From contig CATLLJ010000008.1 of NCBI GenBank assembly GCA_950022495.1, positions 1-54,981 on the forward strand: a DNA stretch of 54,981 nucleotides. Reading direction: 5' to 3'. The DNA comes from an uncultured bacterium (lineage in GTDB: Bacteria; Cyanobacteriota; Vampirovibrionia; Gastranaerophilales; Gastranaerophilaceae). Positions 46,568-54,981 of this stretch are shown here, in pieces (the stretch's first letter is position 1; each line of letters opens with the position of its first letter). The translations under genes were made by a program, and so were the position numbers. Under the pieces are notes generated by a model. It made no database searches. It was not told the DNA's origin and was given only the letters and a program-made list of their open reading frames with translations.

Positions 46568-47326
46568 TTATCCTTTTAATATTTTTATTGCCTCAATTGC
46601 TGTTTTTATAGCTTTTTCTGTATCATGCACAACAGGATTTTCAAGATTTAGCTTTTCTCTTTCCTGATTTGCAACTGTTAAAAATACAGAACCGACTTTA
46701 ACATTCAAATAACTTGCTACAACAAATAGTGCAGCAGACTCCATTTCAGAAGCAAGACATCCGAGCTTTTTCCAAGCCTCCCATTTGTTTTGCAACTCAT
46801 AACTTACAGGTTTATCTTCAGGTGAATGCTGTCCATAGAAAGAATCCTTACATTGAACAACTCCTGCGTGATAATTGTAGCCAAGTTTTTTAGCCGCATC
46901 AACAAGAGCATTTGTCACATCAAGATTTGCAACTGCCGGAAATTCAATTGGAGCGTATTCTTTTGAAGTTCCTTCAGCTCTAATTGCACCTGTTGCAACA
47001 ACAACATCACCGCCTTTGACATCCAGAGACATACCGCCGCAGGTACCGACCCTAATAAAAGTTTCTGCACCAACTTTAACAAGTTCTTCCATTGCAATAG
47101 CCGCAGAAGGACCGCCAATACCTGTTGAAGTTACACTGACTTTTTCACCGTCAACATAACCTGTATAAGTCACGTATTCTCTATTATCTGCAACAAGCTG
47201 CGGATTATCAAAATACTGTGCAATTTTAGCACATCTTTTCGGGTCACCGGGAAGAATTACATATTTCCCTACATCACCCTGTTTTAAGCCAATGTGATAT
47301 TGTTTTCCGTCTTCTGAATAGTTCAT
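46568..47326 (-). CDS. udp: Uridine phosphorylase/nucleoside phosphorylase
   Basis: 252 aa of nucleoside phosphorylase family [42 protein letters not shown] and [14 protein letters not shown], the last typical of uridine phosphorylase; SEMESAALF binds ribose. Splits uridine to uracil and ribose-1-phosphate. GAGG precedes the ATG. Co-oriented with skp (70-bp gap with a hairpin) and the FlhA-domain gene (6-bp gap). Confidence 0.92.
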   Translation of the reverse strand: MNYSEDGKQYHIGLKQGDVGKYVILPGDPKRCAKIAQYFDNPQLVADNREYVTYTGYVDGEKVSVTSTGIGGPSAAIAMEELVKVGAETFIRVGTCGGMSLDVKGGDVVVATGAIRAEGTSKEYAPIEFPAVANLDVTNALVDAAKKLGYNYHAGVVQCKDSFYGQHSPEDKPVSYELQNKWEAWKKLGCLASEMESAALFVVASYLNVKVGSVFLTVANQEREKLNLENPVVHDTEKAIKTAIEAIKILKG

Positions 47327-47350
47327 TAAAATGCCTCTTTAAATAACTAA

Positions 47351-47381
47351 AGTGGATAGAACTAATATGATTCTATCCACT
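47351..47381 (-). terminator. Hairpin between skp and udp
   Basis: AGTGGATAGAA/TTCTATCCACT (47351-47361/47371-47381), 9-nt loop, no U-tract. A weak terminator or an RNA stability element inside the probable operon. Confidence 0.45.
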
Positions 47382-47395
47382 ATTAGCATAAATCG

Positions 47396-47845
47396 TTATT
47401 GTCCTTTTAACTTTTGGATAATCAAGTTAGTAACGTCAACTCCACCAACAAATACTACTTGATCAGATAAAATTGCATCTAATTTTTGAGCAACCATAAC
47501 TGCTTTTGCTGCAGCCTGAACTTGATTTAGAATTTGACTTTCTTTGTCTGCTCTCAATTTATATAATGCATCTTGTCTTGTTCTAAGTTCTGTTGCTGTT
47601 TGAGTTTCAAAATTTTGTTTTTTCAATGGTGTATCTAAAGATTTATATTGTTTTTCTTTTTCAAGCATATATTGCTGTAATTCTAAACCTTTAGCATCTA
47701 TTTCTTTTACCGCCTGTTGTGCAGCAGGATAATTCTCCAAAACTTTTTGATAATCTAAATATCCAACTTCTGCATTTGCACTAGTTGTAATAGATAATGA
47801 TAGACCGGCTGCTAACAACATAGCCATCAATTTTAATCTTTTCAT
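47396..47845 (-). CDS. skp: OmpH/Skp-family periplasmic chaperone
   Basis: 149 aa with a signal peptide ending near residue 25 (LSITTSANA). VGYLDYQKVLENYPAAQQAVKEI then a long charged coiled-coil (LQQYMLEKEKQYKSL... RQDALYKLRADKESQI) and VVFVGGVDVTNLII, the typical Skp fold. It escorts outer-membrane proteins to BamA. AGGAGG precedes the ATG, and it lies 17 nt after bamA, so they are co-expressed. Confidence 0.9.
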   Translation of the reverse strand: MKRLKLMAMLLAAGLSLSITTSANAEVGYLDYQKVLENYPAAQQAVKEIDAKGLELQQYMLEKEKQYKSLDTPLKKQNFETQTATELRTRQDALYKLRADKESQILNQVQAAAKAVMVAQKLDAILSDQVVFVGGVDVTNLIIQKLKGQ

Positions 47846-47871
47846 AAGTCCTCCTATTTTATATTTTTATA

Positions 47872-49863
47872 TTAGTATAATAAATCACCTACACCAAACG
47901 TGAAGTAACCGTTTTTAGAACCATTGTTACCCGGATTGGTAAGCGGAATACCATAATCGATTGATAATGGTCCCATGCCAGGAATAAATACTTTCAAACC
48001 GACACCGGCAGATACTGCATATTCAGGTCTGTCATACAAAGTATTTGAAACTGTACCGTCAAATACTTTACCGGCATCAGCCCAAACTGTGAATCTCAAA
48101 TTATTTAAGAATGCAATTCTTGTTCTATCTAAGAATGGAATAGGTGTTGCAAATTCAGCAGAACCCATAATGAAGGCATTACCTGTACCTACACCACTCA
48201 TTTTAAAACCTCTAACGGTATAAGGACCACCCAAACGATATGCCATAACTTCAGGGATATCACCATGAAGTGCTCCACCGCCTTTAACAGTTAAAGATAA
48301 AGATGATTTCTTTGCAATCGGAATATATTGTTTAATCATACCGGTAAGTTTACCATTAGTTTTGTCAAAACCATTCAAGCCGATATTTTCATCAAATCTT
48401 AAACTAGCCATTGTACCATGTCTTGTTACAGTAGCAGAATCTCTTGTATCGTACAACAAAGCTGGGCTTAATGATAAGAATAATCCGCCTTCTAACTGTT
48501 TAGCACGTTCTGATATCGGAATATTGTATTTGTAATACATTGAAGATATTCCGTTATAATCGCCTTCTTTTACATCAATATTTTCAACACCTAAACTGAA
48601 TGTTGATGTTGCATGTTTATTAGATTTCAATTTATGTGCAACAGTCATTTCTGCACCATAACGTCTTTCAACAGCTAACGGAACTTGATAAGAACCAAAA
48701 TCTCTGAAGAACAATCTATTGTTCAATGATGTGTCAGCATTAAAGAAATATGGTTTGAAATAACTTAATTCAGCCTGAATATTCATGTGGTCTTTTACAG
48801 ATGAATCGTTAAGGATTACACCTGTACCAACCAAACCTGTTAAAGATAATCTTTCGCATCTGCCGCGGAAGTTGTTTTCAGTAATACCCATTGAACCGAA
48901 AAGACCTGTTACGGTATCAAGACCACCGCCTACAGAAATACTTGCAGTTCTTTGTTCTTGAATTTTGATTGTAATATCATAGGCATCAGGAATTTCTTCA
49001 CTAGGTTCAATTTCTCTGGTTACATCTTTAAAAGCTTGAGTTGCATACAAACGAACTAAATCTTCTTTGATAAGATTTTCGTTATAAATCATACCCGGTT
49101 CAGTTAAGATATTACGTGCAATAATATAATCTTTGGTCTTTTCATTACCTTCAATCATAATTTTGTCAATAATACCTTCTTTAATACTTACGTTAATAGT
49201 TCCGTCCGGATCATCTGTAACCGAATCAACTCTTGCAAGTATGTAACCTTTAGTATTGTATAATTCTTGAATTTTAGAGATTGCAACATTCAATTGAGCA
49301 ATGTTTTGCGGCTTTCCTTTCATACCGTCAAATGTTGCAAGGATATCTTCTGTTGAAATAACAGAGTTACCTTCGATTGTAAAATCTTTTACAGGAATAT
49401 TTTCTTCTACAACAATTTTTACAGAAACTGTACCATCGCCGTTAGTTGTAGGGATAGCTTTCATTCGTTCTGTAAAATATCCGAGTTCATAGATAGTTTT
49501 TAAGTCAGTCTGCATCAAATCACGGGAGTATTCTCCCCCTTGTTTCATCTGCATTTTTTCCATTATCTCTTCTTGAGTAATAGAATTCAGACCGTAAAAT
49601 TCAATATCGCTGATAATTTTCTTTTCTTTATCAATTGGAGTTTGTGCAGATTGAGAAGACAAATCTGTCGGGTAATTACCTTGAGAATAATTTGGAATTT
49701 CTTGATTATTAGGAGCAGTATATTTGTCGAAAACAGTATTTGCATAATCATAATTAACTGAATCTTCAGACAATCCCATTCCACCCCATGCGTCTTCTAC
49801 CGCAAAGCTTCCGGATTGCATAAATAAGACTAAAGTCAAAGCTAATAATAATTTTTTAGTCAT
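47872..49863 (-). CDS. bamA: Outer membrane protein assembly factor BamA (Omp85)
   Basis: 663 aa from ATG 49863, chosen because the signal peptide MTKKLLLALTLVLFMQSGSFA begins there; a 16-codon extension has no signal character. Then POTRA domains (about residues 95-330: DIEFYGLNSITQEEIMEKM; FTIEGNSVISTEDILATF; IMIEGNEKTKDYIIARNI) and the beta-barrel with GGPYTVRGF-type insert (RLGGPYTVRGFKMS) and final strand (GYFTFGVGDLLY). Inserts outer-membrane proteins; its presence shows a diderm cell. Confidence 0.95.
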   Translation of the reverse strand: MTKKLLLALTLVLFMQSGSFAVEDAWGGMGLSEDSVNYDYANTVFDKYTAPNNQEIPNYSQGNYPTDLSSQSAQTPIDKEKKIISDIEFYGLNSITQEEIMEKMQMKQGGEYSRDLMQTDLKTIYELGYFTERMKAIPTTNGDGTVSVKIVVEENIPVKDFTIEGNSVISTEDILATFDGMKGKPQNIAQLNVAISKIQELYNTKGYILARVDSVTDDPDGTINVSIKEGIIDKIMIEGNEKTKDYIIARNILTEPGMIYNENLIKEDLVRLYATQAFKDVTREIEPSEEIPDAYDITIKIQEQRTASISVGGGLDTVTGLFGSMGITENNFRGRCERLSLTGLVGTGVILNDSSVKDHMNIQAELSYFKPYFFNADTSLNNRLFFRDFGSYQVPLAVERRYGAEMTVAHKLKSNKHATSTFSLGVENIDVKEGDYNGISSMYYKYNIPISERAKQLEGGLFLSLSPALLYDTRDSATVTRHGTMASLRFDENIGLNGFDKTNGKLTGMIKQYIPIAKKSSLSLTVKGGGALHGDIPEVMAYRLGGPYTVRGFKMSGVGTGNAFIMGSAEFATPIPFLDRTRIAFLNNLRFTVWADAGKVFDGTVSNTLYDRPEYAVSAGVGLKVFIPGMGPLSIDYGIPLTNPGNNGSKNGYFTFGVGDLLY

Positions 49864-49950
49864 ACTGAAATTCAAAAATAAATTCCTTAACAAACTCTCA
49901 CTACTCTCCAAAAAAATTGTAGCATAAATCGAAAAAAAAGTACAAGAATT

Positions 49951-50769
49951 TTACAACTGTTTACCTATTGCGATTTTATAAACTTTATTTTTATTAATTC
50001 CATACAATTCGGAAAGAATTACTGAAATATCTTTTGCACCGTAACTCTTGTCCTGCAATAATTTTATTTTCTGTTCCAAATCTGCTTCTGCTGATTTTTT
50101 ATCACTTCTGAAAATAAGGCAGACAAATTCTCCTTTAGAAACATTTTTTTCAAAATAATCTATAACATTCGCAACATTATCAACAACAACTTCTTCAAAA
50201 ACTTTTGTTAATTCACGTCCAACTGCAACTTTTGCATCAGGTCTGACATTTTTGATAGTTTTAAGAGTATTTAAAATTCTATTTGGAGATTCATAAAAAA
50301 CAACATCTTTTGATTCATACTGCATAATCAAATCTTCAATTTGAGATTGGACTTTTGGCAAAAAACCTATAAAAGAAAATTGTTCATCTTCTCTTGAAAC
50401 CTGTGAGAGGAAAGTGACCACTGCATTTGCTCCCGGTAATGCAGTAATAGAAAACCCTCTGGCTCTCAATTCTTTAACAATAACAGAACCAGGATCACAT
50501 ATTAATGGAGTTCCCGCATCAGAAACAAGTGCCATTTTGTTCCCGTTTTCCAAAAATTCCACGATTTGAGAAATCCTCTCTTTCTCATTGTATTTGTGGT
50601 ATGAAACGCATTTTGTCTTAATATTAAAATGATTTAATAATTTTTGAGTAACACGGCTGTCTTCACAGGCAATCAAATCCACAGATTTTAATACTTCAAT
50701 CGCCCTAAAAGTTATATCCCCTAAATTTCCAATAGGTGTAGGCACTATGTAAAAATCAAATTCTTTCAT
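49951..50769 (-). CDS. rsmI: 16S rRNA (cytidine1402-2'-O)-methyltransferase RsmI
   Basis: 272 aa of the tetrapyrrole methylase-like fold: YIVPTPIGNLGDITFRAIEVL (residues 7-27), ACEDSRVTQKLLNHF, LVSDAGTPLICDPGS, ALPGANAVVTFLSQV and KDVVFYESPNRI. It heads the bamA-skp run (87-bp gap). The ATG has no Shine-Dalgarno but is six bases after TGC-TAAAAT (50776-50784 on the complement), probably a leaderless start. Confidence 0.96.
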   Translation of the reverse strand: MKEFDFYIVPTPIGNLGDITFRAIEVLKSVDLIACEDSRVTQKLLNHFNIKTKCVSYHKYNEKERISQIVEFLENGNKMALVSDAGTPLICDPGSVIVKELRARGFSITALPGANAVVTFLSQVSREDEQFSFIGFLPKVQSQIEDLIMQYESKDVVFYESPNRILNTLKTIKNVRPDAKVAVGRELTKVFEEVVVDNVANVIDYFEKNVSKGEFVCLIFRSDKKSAEADLEQKIKLLQDKSYGAKDISVILSELYGINKNKVYKIAIGKQL

Positions 50770-50775
50770 AGAAAG

Positions 50776-50784
50776 ATTTTAGCA
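50776..50784 (-). promoter_or_regulatory. Extended -10 element six bases before rsmI
   Basis: On the complement TGCTAAAAT, then six bases, then ATG 50769. No Shine-Dalgarno. Same geometry as at hom and 12588. Confidence 0.6.
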
Positions 50785-50792
50785 TAAACAAA

Positions 50793-50812
50793 AGGCCGGC
50801 TTTCACCGGCCT
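50793..50812 (-). terminator. Terminator of the 136-aa gene
   Basis: AGGCCGG/CCGGCCT (50793-50799/50806-50812), loop six, then TTTTGTTTA on the complement. It sits about 60 bp beyond the gene's stop and just upstream of the rsmI promoter. Confidence 0.8.
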
Positions 50813-50875
50813 AAAATTGTGAGTAAATTGTATAAATATAAGTCCAACTTTTGATAAAGTTAGTATGAGGTTAGA

Positions 50876-51286
50876 TTATGCAAATAATTCTGCAAATGGT
50901 CCGTTAGGATCTGCAATACGTGCTGCTACAGCACCGTCTTCAACAGTTTTCAAACCAGGTAAAACAAGGTTATTTAAACCATTTGTTACGCTTGCAACTT
51001 CTTTTGCTGACACCTTGTATGAATAACCAAGGCTTGCTAGAATTGTGTTTGTTGTTTCTGCAAGATTTTTATCTTCTGCAGTAAATTTTCCTAACTGAAC
51101 ATTGTATAAATTTTGTGTATTCTGAGTTAATAGGTCAGTTTCATTTTTTAGACCTTTAAATTCAACGTTACTTTTTTCTACTTCCTTTAATTCTTCTGCC
51201 TTTTTAGTTTCTTCAGAAACTTTTTGACCGATGACTAAGTTATAGTTATTATAACTATTGTTAAATCCGTTAAACTTGATTGTCAT
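50876..51286 (-). CDS. Hypothetical protein with FxG motifs, Asn-rich N-terminus
   Basis: 136 aa from ATG 51286, preceded at eight bases by AAGGAG (the frame extends nine codons further without a signal). N-terminus MTIKFNGFNNSYNNYN, then a charged coiled-coil-prone stretch (EETKKAEELKEVEKSNVEFKG; FKG at 43-45), then a helical C-terminal half. No signal peptide. No family recognised; its N-terminal style matches the other Asn-rich proteins of the window. Confidence 0.65.
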   Translation of the reverse strand: MTIKFNGFNNSYNNYNLVIGQKVSEETKKAEELKEVEKSNVEFKGLKNETDLLTQNTQNLYNVQLGKFTAEDKNLAETTNTILASLGYSYKVSAKEVASVTNGLNNLVLPGLKTVEDGAVAARIADPNGPFAELFA

Positions 51287-51473
51287 TTTCGGTACTCCTT
51301 CTGTTTTACTCACATGATGTGTTTCGGCATGTGTTTTAATAATCTTTAATTATTTATCTAAAAAACTATGTTTTTGTTACATTCGTTAACAATTCCAATC
51401 TTTATCACTCTTTAAATATTTGATTTTATTGAATAATTTGTGATAGTATTCAGTTAAGGGTAGGATAAAAATT

Positions 51474-52226
51474 ATGATAAATAAAAAATCAAGAGATGAA
51501 ATTAAGAGAATGCGTCATGCAGGTCATATTGTTGCTCTTGTTCATCAAAAAATGAAAGAAGTTGTAGTACCGGGAATTTCTACAAAAGAATTAGACGATA
51601 TTGCAATGAAAATTATTAAAGAAAACCGTGCAATACCGACATTTTTAGGTTATAACGGATTTCCGGCTTGTATTTGTACATCTATAAATGAACAGGTCGT
51701 ACACGGCATACCTTCTGAAAAAGCTATATTAAAAGAAGGCGACATTATTGCGATTGATGTTGGTGCAACTTACGGCGGTATGGTTGGTGACAGTGCATGG
51801 TCTTATCGTGTAGGTAAAGTTTCAGATGATGTTGATAAATTAATGAGAGTGACCGAAGAGTCATTATACGCAGGCATCGAACAAATGAGACCGGGAAATG
51901 TTTTAGACGACATTTCAAAAGCAATTGAAGCAGTTGCAAATCGTGAAGGTTATGGAATTGTACGTCAGTACGGCGGTCACGGTGTAGGACATCAAATGCA
52001 TGAAGATCCGTTCTTATTTAATTACAGTGTTGGAGATAATACATTAATTAAAGCGAATACAGCAATCGCAATTGAACCAATGTTAAATTTAGGCTGCGAT
52101 GATGTTGTTGTTGCAGACGATGAATGGACAGTAAGCACAAAAGACGGTAAACCTTCAGCACACTTTGAACACACTGTTATCGCTACAGATGACGGTCCAT
52201 TAATTACAACTAAATTAATGAATTAG
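51474..52226 (+). CDS. map: Methionine aminopeptidase, type I
   Basis: 250 aa. Metal ligands sit in the usual pita-bread motifs: DVGATYGGMVGD (two Asp), GHGVGHQMHE (His), EPMLN (Glu) and FEHTVI (Glu). Removes N-terminal Met from nascent proteins. TAGGAT precedes the ATG. It lies 9 bp before the next gene, so co-transcribed. Confidence 0.97.
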   Translation: MINKKSRDEIKRMRHAGHIVALVHQKMKEVVVPGISTKELDDIAMKIIKENRAIPTFLGYNGFPACICTSINEQVVHGIPSEKAILKEGDIIAIDVGATYGGMVGDSAWSYRVGKVSDDVDKLMRVTEESLYAGIEQMRPGNVLDDISKAIEAVANREGYGIVRQYGGHGVGHQMHEDPFLFNYSVGDNTLIKANTAIAIEPMLNLGCDDVVVADDEWTVSTKDGKPSAHFEHTVIATDDGPLITTKLMN

Positions 52227-52235
52227 GAGATTTTG

Positions 52236-52907
52236 ATGAATTATTATGTTGGATTATCTTTAGCTTCAGGTTCAAGTATGGATTCGGGAGTTGCAGTTAT
52301 TGATGAAAATAACAAGATTATTCTTCTTGATAAATTGTATAAAATGAATGATATTATTTTCTTTTTTGAAAACTTTTCATCATTAAAAAACTCTAAAATT
52401 TGTGTTTCCGTACCATTTGACAGAACAATGCTTGAAGGCAAATGGCGAATACTATCAAAACCTTACCAGCTTGTTGCAACTAACAAAAATATTCCAAACC
52501 GTGACAACTGGACACAAAGACACTCAAACAGAGGTTCTGAATATTTTAAAGAATTAACACAACGGGGTATTGAGGTAAACAGATTTGACATTTATATGGC
52601 AAGACAGAGTCTGCATCTGAATTCTTGTTACAAAGACCGTTCACCGGCAGATTGCAAATTCTTGCAGCAGGCATTGCGTTTTGAATGGGGATTTGACGAT
52701 TTACCGACAAATATGATTCCAATGTCACATTTAGAAGCAATTTTAGGTGCAATTCTTGCAAAAGAAAAAGAAAATAATCCTGATAAAATTAAATCTATAT
52801 ACAATTTTAGAGGGCTGGATGTTATTGATATCCGTGATAATTTAAATATTTCCACAGATGTCTACAATTTTGAGCGAGAACTCGCAGGGAATATTGTCTC
52901 TGACTAA
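52236..52907 (+). CDS. Hypothetical protein, possibly RNase H-fold (DUF429-like)
   Basis: 223 aa from ATG 52236 with AGGAG five bases upstream. N-terminus YYVGLSLASGSSMDSGVAVID, then ICVSVPFDRTMLEGKWR, DIYMARQSLHLNS and SHLEAILGAILA. The first beta-strands with Asp and the later acidic helix resemble RNase H-fold families such as DUF429, but the match is weak. It follows map by 9 bp. Confidence 0.45.
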   Translation: MNYYVGLSLASGSSMDSGVAVIDENNKIILLDKLYKMNDIIFFFENFSSLKNSKICVSVPFDRTMLEGKWRILSKPYQLVATNKNIPNRDNWTQRHSNRGSEYFKELTQRGIEVNRFDIYMARQSLHLNSCYKDRSPADCKFLQQALRFEWGFDDLPTNMIPMSHLEAILGAILAKEKENNPDKIKSIYNFRGLDVIDIRDNLNISTDVYNFERELAGNIVSD

Positions 52908-52925
52908 TATTCAGGTTATTTGGTT

Positions 52926-54131
52926 ATGATAAATAAAATTATAAACAATCTAATAAATCCAATTTTATTCTATGCAGACAAATCAGGCAATGCTGTATTT
53001 AGAAACTTTTGCTGTTTTAAAAATACGGGAAATTTATACAAGTTGGATTTGACAAAACCGGAAGTCGGAAAAATTTTAGAATACCGCTTTGACTTGAATA
53101 AATATTTAAGAAGAGCATATATTCTTATTACAATAATTGTGTATTTAATATTTATCCACATGAAACTGTCGTTGTGGAGTTTTCTTGTCTGCGAATTTTT
53201 ATGGATAATCCTAGCTGCATCAAGCAAAGCTGTTTGTTCATATTTTTATAGTAAATATTTAGTTGAAAATTTTGGCCCCTACCAATTAACAGAATTTCAA
53301 CCGCATATTTCTAACGAGAAATGGAAAGAATACAGCGTTAATTTCTATTCAAAAGTTCTTGCAATTGGATTGCTGCTAATTGTATTCTTTTCTCCTGCAT
53401 TTCTACTTGAATACTCTATGAAATTAAATTTAACAGCGAAGAAGAAAAATTATAAATCAGCAATAAATATATCAAAAGTTTATCTTGCTCTATACCCGAA
53501 AGTAGAAAGTATTTATGATATGCGGGCTTATGCAAAATATGTAATTCGAGATTACGAAGGAGCTTTGCAGGATTATAAAACTGTATTGGATATATCCGGC
53601 AAAAAGTTTAAACAAATAGACTATGTAAGACTTGCAAACCTGCTTTTACTTGAAAAGAAATTAAATAATCCTGAAAGTGCTGTAGATACCTTTAATGATT
53701 ATGCTACAAGAAAGAAAATGTCTATATTAGACCAATCTCAAATTCTATGGATTAAATCAATATTTCGTATAGAAAATAATATACCTGAAACTATTCTTCA
53801 AGATTATGATGACCTGCTGGCTTCGCTTGATTCAAAAGATACCAGAAATTATTTTTATATTATGTGCGATAAAGCATATATTTTATATCTAATGGGTGAA
53901 TATGATTCAGCTATAGAAATTTATAATATCATTATCCCTTATGCAGAGCAAAACAGAAAAGAATTAGAAAAAGAACTTAAATCTTTATATGCAGAACGTG
54001 CTTATTCAAAAGAAAAAATAGGCGATGTCTTGGGAGCTGATGCAGATTTCATGAAATCAGAAATCAGCACATTGGAACTTGACAAATATCAGCCGTCATA
54101 CAATCCTCAAGAGTTTTTACGCGGTTATTAG
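52926..54131 (+). CDS. TPR-containing membrane protein
   Basis: 401 aa from ATG 52926. Two hydrophobic segments (about residues 62-92 and 135-160) are followed by a long helical region with TPR-like spacing: NYKSAINISKVYLALYP, DYEGALQDYKTVLDIS, EYDSAIEIYNIIIPYAEQ and ADADFMKSEIST. Probably a membrane-anchored scaffold. No Shine-Dalgarno of note; may be read through from the gene before it. Partner unknown. Confidence 0.75.
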   Translation: MINKIINNLINPILFYADKSGNAVFRNFCCFKNTGNLYKLDLTKPEVGKILEYRFDLNKYLRRAYILITIIVYLIFIHMKLSLWSFLVCEFLWIILAASSKAVCSYFYSKYLVENFGPYQLTEFQPHISNEKWKEYSVNFYSKVLAIGLLLIVFFSPAFLLEYSMKLNLTAKKKNYKSAINISKVYLALYPKVESIYDMRAYAKYVIRDYEGALQDYKTVLDISGKKFKQIDYVRLANLLLLEKKLNNPESAVDTFNDYATRKKMSILDQSQILWIKSIFRIENNIPETILQDYDDLLASLDSKDTRNYFYIMCDKAYILYLMGEYDSAIEIYNIIIPYAEQNRKELEKELKSLYAERAYSKEKIGDVLGADADFMKSEISTLELDKYQPSYNPQEFLRGY

Positions 54132-54281
54132 TATATAAAATACATGCATATTTGATATCACTATTATGAAGTTTTGTAACGAAAAGTATATACTTTTCTC
54201 TTAAACATGGCAATTTTAAAATCCAAAATTTGTTTATAAGAGTACGGGGAATATAAACATTTAGAAAAAGGGGATTTTAAG

Positions 54282-54981
54282 ATGAACGGAATTGAGTACG
54301 GACAAAAGTACGCAGCATACGAAGCTGCAATGAAAAGAAACAACAACTTTGGAATGACTGACAAAGAACAAATCAGAGCTCAGTACGAAAGACAAGGTAA
54401 AGCAATTCAAGACGCACAAATCAAAGCAGAAAACAAAACTCTTGGTAGAGAAATTGCAAGAGAAAAAGCAGCACAACGCAGAGCAGCACAACAAGCAGGC
54501 GGAGATTTATCACAAGCTTTAGCTGGAAAAACAACAACTCCAACAGCAACAACTGTACCTCCAACAGTTCAAATGCCGGCAGAAAGAATTAGTCTTGAAG
54601 GCTTTAACACAAAAAGAAATCAAAGATTACAGAAAAAATTATACAAACAAGAACAAAAAGCTTTAGGTGCTGCAGGTACAGCAGCAGAAACTGCAAGACC
54701 AATTTCAAATCGTTTTGAAATTAATGGTACATACTGGCTTCAAGATGAAAATGGAAGATACAAATCATTCACCAGTAAAAAAGAATATATTAGAGAAATG
54801 AAACGCTTAACTAAAGAAGGCGTAAAATTCGATCCAAATGCAGGAGTACCAAAAGACTTTAACCCTGCAAATCCAAACAATTTACCTGGAGTTAAACCTG
54901 GAGCAGCTACTGGTGCAGGTACTGGAGCAGCAACCGGTGCAGGAGCCGGAGCAGCTACTGGTGCAGGTGCTGGTGCAGCAA
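54282..54981 (+). CDS. Ala/Gly-repeat protein, 3' end outside the window
   Basis: ATG 54282 with AAGGGG upstream; open to the window end (233 residues seen). The N-terminal 70 residues are charged and helical (MNGIEYGQKYAAYEAAMKRNNNFGMTDKEQ..., RREIAREKAAQRRAA-type), then a Thr/Pro-rich linker, a second charged helix (RNQRLQKKLYKQEQKAL), FEINGTYWLQDENGRYKSF, and finally a tandem AATGAGxG repeat. No signal peptide or membrane helix. Family unknown; possibly structural. Confidence 0.75.
   Translation, partial: MNGIEYGQKYAAYEAAMKRNNNFGMTDKEQIRAQYERQGKAIQDAQIKAENKTLGREIAREKAAQRRAAQQAGGDLSQALAGKTTTPTATTVPPTVQMPAERISLEGFNTKRNQRLQKKLYKQEQKALGAAGTAAETARPISNRFEINGTYWLQDENGRYKSFTSKKEYIREMKRLTKEGVKFDPNAGVPKDFNPANPNNLPGVKPGAATGAGTGAATGAGAGAATGAGAGAA
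54903..54974 (+). repeat. 24-bp tandem repeat encoding AATGAG(T/A)G
   Basis: Three in-frame copies (54903-54926, 54927-54950, 54951-54974) with synonymous and one Thr/Ala change, continuing past the window end. Repeat number is likely variable between strains. Confidence 0.7.

Noticed and set aside
53152-53160. Perfect TTATCCACA DnaA box
   Set aside because: Single copy inside a coding region with no cluster or AT-rich unwinding region; not an origin.

Overview
The window most likely comes from a non-photosynthetic cyanobacterial relative (Melainabacteria/Vampirovibrionia, probably a gut Gastranaerophilales-type bacterium). The evidence is an AT-rich genome, rpoC split into separate rpoC1 and rpoC2 genes with a long insertion in the rpoC2 trigger loop (a cyanobacterial-lineage trait), a cyanobacteria-like DnaA C-terminus (MYSCD), and a diderm envelope set (BamA, Skp/OmpH). 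No photosynthesis gene is visible. The genetic code is standard. This is chromosomal core DNA with small accessory islands; no tRNA, rRNA, CRISPR array or transposase was seen.

Layout. 1-3380: a dispersed palindromic repeat, recA with a MerR-like/coiled-coil partner, rpmB, a hexapeptide acyltransferase and a divergent small HTH regulator with a helically phased operator. 3420-6290: hom, a small membrane-anchored protein, thrC. 6295-9490: a secreted protein, a CNNM/CorC transporter, three tandem HTH micro-proteins and a divergent 79-aa gene behind a near-consensus promoter and a perfect inverted repeat. 9492-14550: ruvA, dnaA, a candidate small RNA with a 38-aa gene, two membrane proteins, dnaK. 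14660-17510: a MITE-like palindromic element, an Fsr-like MFS transporter, a tyrosine-phosphatase-like protein and a PD-(D/E)XK-like protein. 17550-26850: the rpoB-rpoC1-rpoC2 operon with its promoter and leader. 27000-33030: a frameshifted DUF805 pseudogene, pgeF, DUF1653, tspO, two exported proteins sharing a GGITYY tail, an SGNH hydrolase, a lineage-type membrane protein and two very small ORFs. 33196-39600: an XRE regulator plus a UvrD helicase/Fe-S nuclease fusion, an atypical response regulator, a protease-dead CI-like repressor and an HD phosphohydrolase. 39700-44600: panE, ffh, a small exported protein, a GT8 glycosyltransferase, fba. 44790-50810: another repeat copy, then rsmI, bamA, skp, udp and a soluble protein containing an FlhA/SctV-type cytoplasmic domain. 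50870-end: a small protein, map, two uncharacterised genes and an open Ala/Gly-repeat protein that runs off the window.

The most interesting observations are: (1) an orphan FlhA/SctV export-gate cytoplasmic domain (45083-46561) with no membrane domain, behind a DUF4177-like domain and a coiled coil, next to outer-membrane-assembly genes; (2) a precise -10 element, six bases, then ATG arrangement without Shine-Dalgarno at about nine genes, implying widespread leaderless transcripts; (3) a family of palindromic intergenic repeats; (4) several micro-genes with their own signals (28, 38 and 52 aa); and (5) regulators that have lost catalytic residues (S24 repressor, receiver domain). All family assignments come from reading the translated sequence, with no database search.
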